NCBI GenBank assembly: GCA_009760855.2
Contig: WPIO01000019.1
Coordinates: 1,182,501 to 1,195,000, forward strand
From: Cristatella mucedo
Lineage: Eukaryota; Bryozoa; Phylactolaemata; Cristatellidae
Length of the DNA stretch: 12,500 bases
Reading direction: 5' to 3'
The notes under the pieces were generated by a model. That model was not told the DNA's origin, searched no databases, and saw nothing but the letters and a program-made list of their open reading frames with translations. Position 1 is the stretch's first letter. Every line of letters starts with the position of its first letter. Made by a program: the position numbers and the translations under genes. This document shows, piece after piece, positions 7,427 to 12,500 of this stretch.

Positions 7427-8599
7427 CCAACCTCCACTCTCTTGAAAGTGAGACATGCTGACCATGAGGTCCATCGTGACCCCTAGTGACCAAATTACTC
7501 TATGGTTAACGAGCACCAGCATGCACTAGCATGTTCTACAGAGCAGCTGCTACCAATACAACTTTGGCTACCTTGTGAAACTGTTAAGACAAAAGCCAAT
7601 GACCGCCACCCCAATCGGTGTGCTGGCCTGGTTGTCAATTTCACTCAGTCTTCAAGTTTGTTTGTTCTTCAAACGCTGTCTCACCAGCTCACCCCTGAAG
7701 CCTTGCATCCCACTCGCAAAGCTATCTAATGGTATTTCAGTGTCCTGGTAATAATGCCGAGAGGTACGATGCTTCCGGAATGGACTGCACTCAATAACTC
7801 AGTCGTGCACGGACTAGTGTGCCCGTGCCCCCAGTGCAATCTTTCCTTTCTGTCGCTCATCAAAGCACTCCACTTGATACCCACAGGCCAGTTTTGGTTT
7901 GAATTACACGGGCTAGCTTCTTTGTGATATTTCAGCTTCAGCGATCAGCAAGTGCATCGCTTTTCAACCACCTGCAGGGATCGCGGTGCACTAGGTAGAC
8001 TGGAGGTCAGCCTGTGCTGCTTCTGATGCCGGCCCTGAGAAGTCCCAGAGAGCAGGGCACGATTCAGACGGAGCATTAAGCTAATGCTGCACTGACATTC
8101 AATTGCAGACCACCCTGCCTCGCCACTGCCCAAATCTTGAGTTCTTACAACTACCTCCAGTGCAACGTTTGCTTCTGCAAAAATGGTAACGGCAAAGCAA
8201 GTGTGCCGTGCTAAATATCAAGAGCTGGTATAGGCGTGCTCTATGAACTTAATACCGTCTAACCTAGCCAGCCAGTACAAATCTAACTACTTCACCACAG
8301 TATCTTCTTAGATCGAATTCTTGAAGCTTGGCCACTCCTTAGCATTGCTGAACTCGGCTTATCGCACCGACAGTGAAAACTTAATCAGGTAGCCACTTGC
8401 GAAAGTTGCCAGATTGGGAGAAGCTGGGAAAGAGACAGAGGCTCTGCTCTTGGCCGTGTGCTTGCACGTGATCGTGTCCCTCATCAGCTGCCATTTGGTT
8501 CGGGGGACCCTCCAAGGCTCAAGCTTGATGAGGTCGAGCGCTTCTATATCTTCCAAATCTGATCCACTCGACCGACAGCACCAACGGATCTGGTAGGGT
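7427..8599. other. Unique non-coding sequence
   Basis: More than 1.1 kb has only short frames (plus 7502-7729 and 8414-8596, minus 7945-8133 and 8359-8556). None resembles a protein family, and the plus and minus frames near 8400-8590 overlap. No repeat family, tRNA or rRNA was recognised. Confidence 0.5.
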
Positions 8600-8647
8600 G
8601 ACCGGGACTGTGTCTCAGTCCGAAGTCCCAGTCACATCGAGCCGATG
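8600..8647. repeat. Two adjacent small hairpins with an alternative fold
   Basis: GAC-C-GGGACT (8600-8609) pairs with AGTCCC-A-GTC (8624-8633) with one mismatch. The inner GGACTG and CAGTCC can instead pair with each other over a 5-base loop. Directly after comes CATCG AGC CGATG (about 8635-8647). The origin is unknown; it does not match a known structured RNA. Confidence 0.55.
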
Positions 8648-8850
8648 AGACTCGTGGACTCTTGCTGAGGAACGATCAAAAATATTCATGAGGCAATCCC
8701 TGAGGCAATTGAATGGCTAGCATAGGTTTGGTTACAGTGACATAAGACATCCTCTTTACCCTCATAGTCGCTGAGCGTAACGTATTTTATGCACAGTAGT
8801 GACATTAGAAACCATCGATGGAAGCCACATACTTTTCTCAAATCTGCCTG

Positions 8851-9036
8851 GGTGTAAAAGTAAAGTAAAGGTCGGCTGATTCAGTAGCCTAATGTATACA
8901 TAGCGTCAGAAGAGAACTAGTGCCTAGCAACCCCCACCTCCACTTTCAGTTGGCAATAAAGGATTGTCTGCTGCAAGAATCAAACCCTCGACCTAGGTCT
9001 TAAAGAGCCAATACCTCACCCCTGGTCCAAAATCCT
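8851..9036 (-). mobile_element. Old tRNA-derived SINE copy, minus strand
   Basis: Read on the minus strand, an A-box-like TGGACCAGGGGT (9018-9029) is followed by a B-box-like GGTTTGATTCT (8976-8986). The body contains GACAATCCTTTATTGCC, which matches the body of the copies at 9497 and 10139 (GGCGATTCTTTATCGCC), and CTCTTCTGACGCTAT, close to their CTCTTCTGTCACTAT. The 3' module GGCTACTGAATCAGCC (8874-8889) matches GGCTGTTTAATCAGC there. It ends in a CTTTACTTTACTTTT tail. It has diverged more than the young copies and has substitutions in both promoter boxes, so it is probably silent. The copy at 11781 is its closest companion here. Confidence 0.75.
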
Positions 9037-9496
9037 CGGTGATGTAGCAGAAAATTTTGGTCTAATATTATTTAGACATTTCCTTAGTTACTTGTAGATA
9101 AGTAACACGACCCTATACTTTATCGGCATCAACCTCGCCTCGTCGGCAAATATATCACTCTAGCTGCTCCTCAGATTTTTCTAGAAATTCGTTTTCAGCA
9201 GCCTTGCATCAATTTGTGTAAGGGAAGAGAGATTTCTACTCTTCTCTTTGACAGTCAAGCCGTATTGGCAAAACTATGACTTAAGGTAGTGCATCGCTTA
9301 AGGTAATCTAGTAATATTTTCTCATTCGAGATTGGGATGAGAGTTTACATACTGATATAGAGCAGAGTTGATCTGCCACGAAGGTCAATATTTAGATCAA
9401 GTTACTCTAGAGTTCACGGCCAGAACCGGCAAGGTCGAGGCGATTCGACAAAAATGACTTAGCAATGCCGATGTGCACCTCGACATGACTTATACA
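9037..9496. other. Unique non-coding sequence
   Basis: No gene was found. Small dyads occur near 9027-9080 (CCAAAAT/ATTTTGG and GTCTAA/TTAGAC), and CTTAAGGTA appears twice near 9280-9305. Nothing suggests a larger element. Confidence 0.5.
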
Positions 9497-9660
9497 TGAT
9501 GGCACACTATGTAAGGCGGTTGCTTTCACGACCTCGGTCCCGAGGTCGTGGGTTCGATTCCTGCGGTGGGCGATTCTTTATCGCCACCGCAAGCGGTGGT
9601 GATAGCCGTAAAAGGCTCTTCTGTCACTATACAAAAAGAGGCTGTTTAATCAGCTAGGAT
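9497..9660 (+). mobile_element. Young tRNA-derived SINE, full-length copy
   Basis: The head has an A box (TGGCACACTATG, 9500-9511, one base changed from the sister copy) and a perfect B box (GGTTCGATTCC, 9551-9561), the internal promoter of RNA polymerase III. Between them CACGACCTCGG (9527-9537) and CCGAGGTCGTG (9540-9550) form an 11-bp hairpin with a 2-base loop. The body contains hairpins GGCGAT TCTTT ATCGCC (9569-9585), CCACCGC AA GCGGTGG (9584-9599) and AGCC...GGCT, then the shared 3' module GGCTGTTTAATCAGC (9640-9654). A TTATTTATTTAT tail follows. It differs from the copy at 10139 at about seven positions over 164 bp. The flanks differ, so it is a dispersed element and not part of a local duplication. 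There is no open frame; it would depend on a LINE for movement. Confidence 0.9.
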
Positions 9661-9785
9661 TTATTTATTTATCCTTGACAAAAGGCGTACATTCTGACTG
9701 GCATAGGTAGGCCCGGGGACAGTGGCCAACTGGGCAGCAAGCAGTCCAGCAGTAAAGCCGCATTGCTTGTTAGGCCTGGATGCCG
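9661..9785. other. Unique spacer after the SINE
   Basis: The first bases are the TTATTTATTTAT tail of the preceding SINE. The rest shows no recognisable feature. A short minus-strand frame over 9669-9890 is treated as chance. Confidence 0.5.
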
Positions 9786-9870
9786 TGCTCGTTTAGCCCA
9801 GGGGTAACATATTCGCCTTTGACAACCAAGGTCGAGCCCTTCGCCACATGTAAAGCTCCGAGCTAGAGAT
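9786..9870 (+). mobile_element. Possible tRNA-like SINE head, decayed
   Basis: TAGCCCAGGGGT (9794-9805) fits the A-box consensus well, and GGTCGAGCCCT (9830-9840) resembles a B box lacking one T, at a normal distance. The head resembles that of the minus-strand copy at 8851-9036. No matching body was found downstream. It could be a relic of a related SINE, a tRNA pseudogene or chance. Confidence 0.35.
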
Positions 9871-9973
9871 CCTATTTGGACAATATGCAAATGAATTATG
9901 ATTAGTTAGGCGTAAACCCACAGGGACCTTTTGGTTGGACTTGGCTGAAGACACTGCAAGCTTAAGCCTTAGT

Positions 9974-10025
9974 TATCTATCTATCTATCTATCTATCCAT
10001 TCATTATCAATATATATCTATCTAT
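9974..10025. repeat. (TATC)n microsatellite
   Basis: Six perfect TATC units (9974-9997) are followed by a degenerate stretch with further TATC and TATA units to about 10025. This is an ordinary short tandem repeat. Confidence 0.93.
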
Positions 10026-10138
10026 TTCCATATCTAGCCATGTCTGCTGCTTGCACGTGTGCATGTATTTTCAGCCAGTCACTGCCTGGCACTCTAGAAT
10101 GAAAATCTTGTAAAGCAGGGCTTGCAATTTTTGTGCTG

Positions 10139-10310
10139 TGATGGCACACTAGGTAAGGCGGTTGCTTTCACGACCTCGGTCCCGAGGTCGTGGGTTCGAT
10201 TCCTGCGGTGGGCTATTCTTTATCGCCACTGCAAGCGGTGGTGATAGCCGTAAAGGCTCTTCTGTCGCTATACAAAAAGAGGCTGTTTAATCAGCTAAGA
10301 CTTTTTTTTT
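10139..10310 (+). mobile_element. Young tRNA-derived SINE, full-length copy ending in a T9 run
   Basis: This copy has an A box TGGCACACTAGG and a B box GGTTCGATTCC (10193-10203). The 11-bp hairpin CACGACCTCGG / CCGAGGTCGTG (10169-10179 and 10182-10192) is intact. The body matches the copy at 9497 with few changes: one base in the GGCGAT arm is T (10214 region), and one in the CCACCGC arm is T, which still allows a G-T pair. The 3' module lies at 10281-10295. It ends AAGAC followed by nine T residues (10302-10310), which would act as an RNA polymerase III terminator. No run of four T occurs inside the element. This makes it the best candidate in the window for a transcribable Pol III unit. No target-site duplication is evident. 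Confidence 0.9.
10302..10310 (+). terminator. T9 run, candidate RNA polymerase III terminator
   Basis: Nine T residues directly follow the SINE 3' module. Four or more T on the non-template strand normally stop RNA polymerase III. It may be a genomically encoded terminator or simply the insertion tail. Confidence 0.5.
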
Positions 10311-10500
10311 AACCTGAAACGCTACAACATGGCAAGCAGTGGCTGAGAGGTCCAGAGTAGATTAACTCGAAAGCTAAGCAATATCTTTGGAAACAGCAGA
10401 GCGATAACCGAGTTGATATCGACCTGCTAATCAGCCTCAAAGGGTTTGATTATTCCGAACACTCCTTTTAAGACCCGGAAAAGTGCGGATACATCGGATG
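10311..10500. other. Unique non-coding spacer
   Basis: No feature was recognised between the SINE and the C12 run. Confidence 0.5.
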
Positions 10501-10512
10501 CCCCCCCCCCCC
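10501..10512. repeat. C12 homopolymer
   Basis: Twelve consecutive C residues lie between GGATG and GTGAGAG. The exact length may be affected by sequencing error. Confidence 0.9.
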
Positions 10513-11005
10513 GTGAGAGAGCAGCGTGGCTGCAGCCGTCAGACCATGGCTGACCTGTTGACCTTCAATCGCTGTTCAAAAGGATGACCGACTCGATGCA
10601 GCAGGACATGTGACATTGACATACGACTTAAGCAGGCAGAAGAGTGGAGGAAACACAATAGAGGAGGCTTACTAAAAGAAGACAGGCTGAACTATTGCTT
10701 GCCTCTTAACTAAGGTCCAGATGAGGTCACGAGCCTCTGGAGCACACAGCGCCGGAGAGGAGCTCACCGGGGGTGGGGGGGCGCTGCTATTTTTAATGTC
10801 TCCGGCGTTGCTGCTCAGGCCCTGCTTCCCTAGCGAGAGAGATCGATCGATTAGGCCCAGATTGTACTGACATAATGACACCTTTTTCCGGGGGGCCTGC
10901 ATCTACTTGACTTCCAATAAGGGCCAGGCGAGAATGCAGATCAACCTCTGCTTGTCTCTTGTCAGGAGGCCAATATAAGGCTTAGACGAAGTATAGGGCT
11001 GCTCC
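10513..11005. other. Unique non-coding sequence with a G-rich patch
   Basis: No gene was found. A minus-strand frame over 10672-10902 has no known domain. At 10769-10781 the plus strand reads GGGGGTGGGGGGG, a short G-rich patch. Confidence 0.5.
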
Positions 11006-11099
11006 TTGACACTAGTTTTGAGTGGTTTTGTAGTTTTTGTAGTGGTTTTTAGTTTTTAGTTTTTTCTTGTAGTAGTTTTTGTGACTAGTTTTGACACTA
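11006..11099. repeat. T/G-rich degenerate tandem repeat with 9-bp direct flanks
   Basis: About 76 bases are built from T and G with A (variants of AGTTTTTGT, AGTGGTTTTT), with very little C. TTGACACTA occurs exactly at both ends (11006-11014 and 11091-11099). ACTAGTTTTGA also recurs (11011-11021 and 11084-11094). Either the flanks are a target-site duplication around a decayed T-rich insert, or they are the outer units of the repeat itself. Confidence 0.65.
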
Positions 11100-11780
11100 T
11101 GAGCGACGTCTAGAGCACGGAGAAGATGAAATCAGGTTCAAGCTTGATCTGTGGATGCTTGGTGCCATTACTTCAGGGAGGCCATAGGGCCTGCCCTGCG
11201 AGTACCGAACTCGTCTCACCAAGCTGCATGTAGCCTGGCCAAGAAAGGAGTCCCTTTGTCTGTACAGACTGTCTGCTCACCCAAATCGATTGCATCATCC
11301 TTAACTTTCATGCTTTGGTTCGCGCCTCTGCAAGGACTCCAGCCACAGCCACTCAGTTTTCTCGTTTGCTTGCAGACGGTTCGGACGGCCGAGCAGTTTG
11401 TTGCCATCTGCGGGTGGCTATATATTCGCTAATGCAGCTAGGACGACTGTCAGAGCGGTTCTTCCAATCCATGCCCACAATGCCATGCTGGTATTTTCCA
11501 TGCTGCTGAGGCACGAGATGTCAGAGGAGATGTCAGAACATCATCTATTTGAGATGAGTCGGTATTCAGGTCGAGCTCAAGCAAGCAGTAAACGTTCTCA
11601 TCAGAATGGGGTTCCAAAGTTCTTACCAGAATGCTCCAGCACTGTGATGGGGCTGCAGCGTTCATCGACTGAAGCCTAACTGTAGCTAGCTGTGAGCAGG
11701 CCACTCTCGAAAGTCAATATTACAACTGTATGGTTCGTACGATACTTGTGCACTACGAAATACCATTATTCGGCATACTC
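11100..11780. other. Unique non-coding sequence
   Basis: Several frames of 60-93 codons overlap on both strands (plus 11151-11432, 11315-11509 and 11398-11679; minus 11216-11407 and 11450-11704). No protein family was recognised in any of them. Two short copies of GAGATGTCAGA lie near 11515-11540. No other repeat was seen. Confidence 0.5.
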
Positions 11781-11962
11781 GGTGAAAGCAAAGTAGAATG
11801 AAGGTCGCCTGATTGAACAGCCTTGCATGTGTACTGTGCAGCAGAATAGCCTCGGCGGAGGCCATCATCATCATCTCAATTGCAGCTGCCAATGAAGGAT
11901 CGCCTGCTGGTGAGCTCGAACTTCGGACATAATGTGCGAGCACCTTACCAATGCACAATTCG
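11781..11962 (-). mobile_element. Old tRNA-derived SINE copy, minus strand
   Basis: On the minus strand the head reads GCATTGGTAAGGTGCTCGC with a B-box-like AGTTCGAGCTC (11912-11922). The body has GGCGATCCTTCATTGGC, matching the other copies. The 3' module GGCTGTTCAATCAGGC (11807-11822) and the tail CATTCTACTTTGCTTT match the copy at 8851-9036. A short ATG/ATC triplet run (plus strand CATCATCATCATCTC, near 11863-11877) lies in the middle and may be a small expansion. Its A box is decayed, so it is probably inactive. Confidence 0.72.
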
Positions 11963-12260
11963 GGGCTGACAGCAGAGAGAAGCATCTAATCAAACTGAAA
12001 GCCCCGTGCTGTATAATGCATTCAGCTTTGCCTTTTGACAGCACTCGACCAAAGGGAAAGATGACCGTGGCAAACCAGTGTAAGCTCGAGTGGTTTGGCG
12101 GGGCTCTCTCTCACACCAGACCGTACCGAAGGTTCACATCAAAGTGCACCAAGGGCCAGGCCAGAGCCGTCCTGCTGCTTCAAGCGCTAGGTGCAGGCGC
12201 CAGCCGAGCCAACCAATGATCGTGCTAGCCAGCTACTGACTGGTGGCAGCTGGTCGAGCA
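11963..12260. other. Unique non-coding sequence
   Basis: A plus-strand frame (11932-12219) overlaps the SINE copy and has no domain. Nothing else was recognised. Confidence 0.5.
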
Positions 12261-12261
12261 C

Positions 12262-12500
<239 letters not shown>

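Noticed and set aside
9497-9570. Functional tRNA gene
   Set aside because: A and B boxes are present, but there is no acceptor-stem pairing, and the anticodon arm is an 11-bp stem with a 2-base loop; the sequence continues as a repeated SINE body.
9885-9892. Octamer ATGCAAAT, with two reverse copies at 3044 and 3625
   Set aside because: An 8-mer counted on both strands is expected about 0.4 times in this window. Three is a mild excess, but the sites share no context.

Overview
This window looks like animal nuclear DNA, most likely from an invertebrate, that carries no recognisable intact gene. The evidence is long perfect dinucleotide runs, a decayed end of a non-LTR retrotransposon, and several copies of a tRNA-derived short interspersed element (SINE) with RNA polymerase III box sequences. 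No open reading frame longer than about 100 codons exists outside simple repeats, and none of the translations resembles a known protein except the retrotransposon fragment. The phylum cannot be fixed from the sequence: sponge, cnidarian and lophotrochozoan genomes all carry elements of this general kind.

Layout: 1-890 is unique non-coding DNA with one strong hairpin. 895-1234 is a compound GA/GACA microsatellite. 1237-2750 is mostly unique sequence with small repeats, including an 11-bp direct repeat around a TTTTC tract. 2755-3226 is the 3' end of a CR1/L2-like LINE: the reverse-transcriptase C-terminus, a 3' UTR with an internal duplication, a terminal hairpin and an (ATT)n tail. 3797-3960 is a fold-back region. 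4473-4575 is a degraded SINE just downstream of a palindromic POU-type site. 4800-4920 is pyrimidine-rich with a TATA box. 6145-6635 is a cluster of GT repeat, GACA repeat, polypurine and polypyrimidine tracts. 6820-6884 is a 13-bp minisatellite. 7394-7426 is a perfect 12-bp hairpin. 8851-12328 holds most of the SINE copies, on both strands. The window ends inside a (GA)n run of at least 174 bp.

The most interesting content is the SINE family. Two copies at 9497 and 10139 are nearly identical over about 164 bp and have unrelated flanks, which suggests fairly recent, independent insertions. They pair a tRNA-like head, in which the anticodon region is an 11-bp perfect hairpin, with a body of several small hairpins and a T-rich end. 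Older relatives on the minus strand near 8851-9036 and 11781-11962 share the body and the 3' module but have diverged heads. All comparisons were made by eye.
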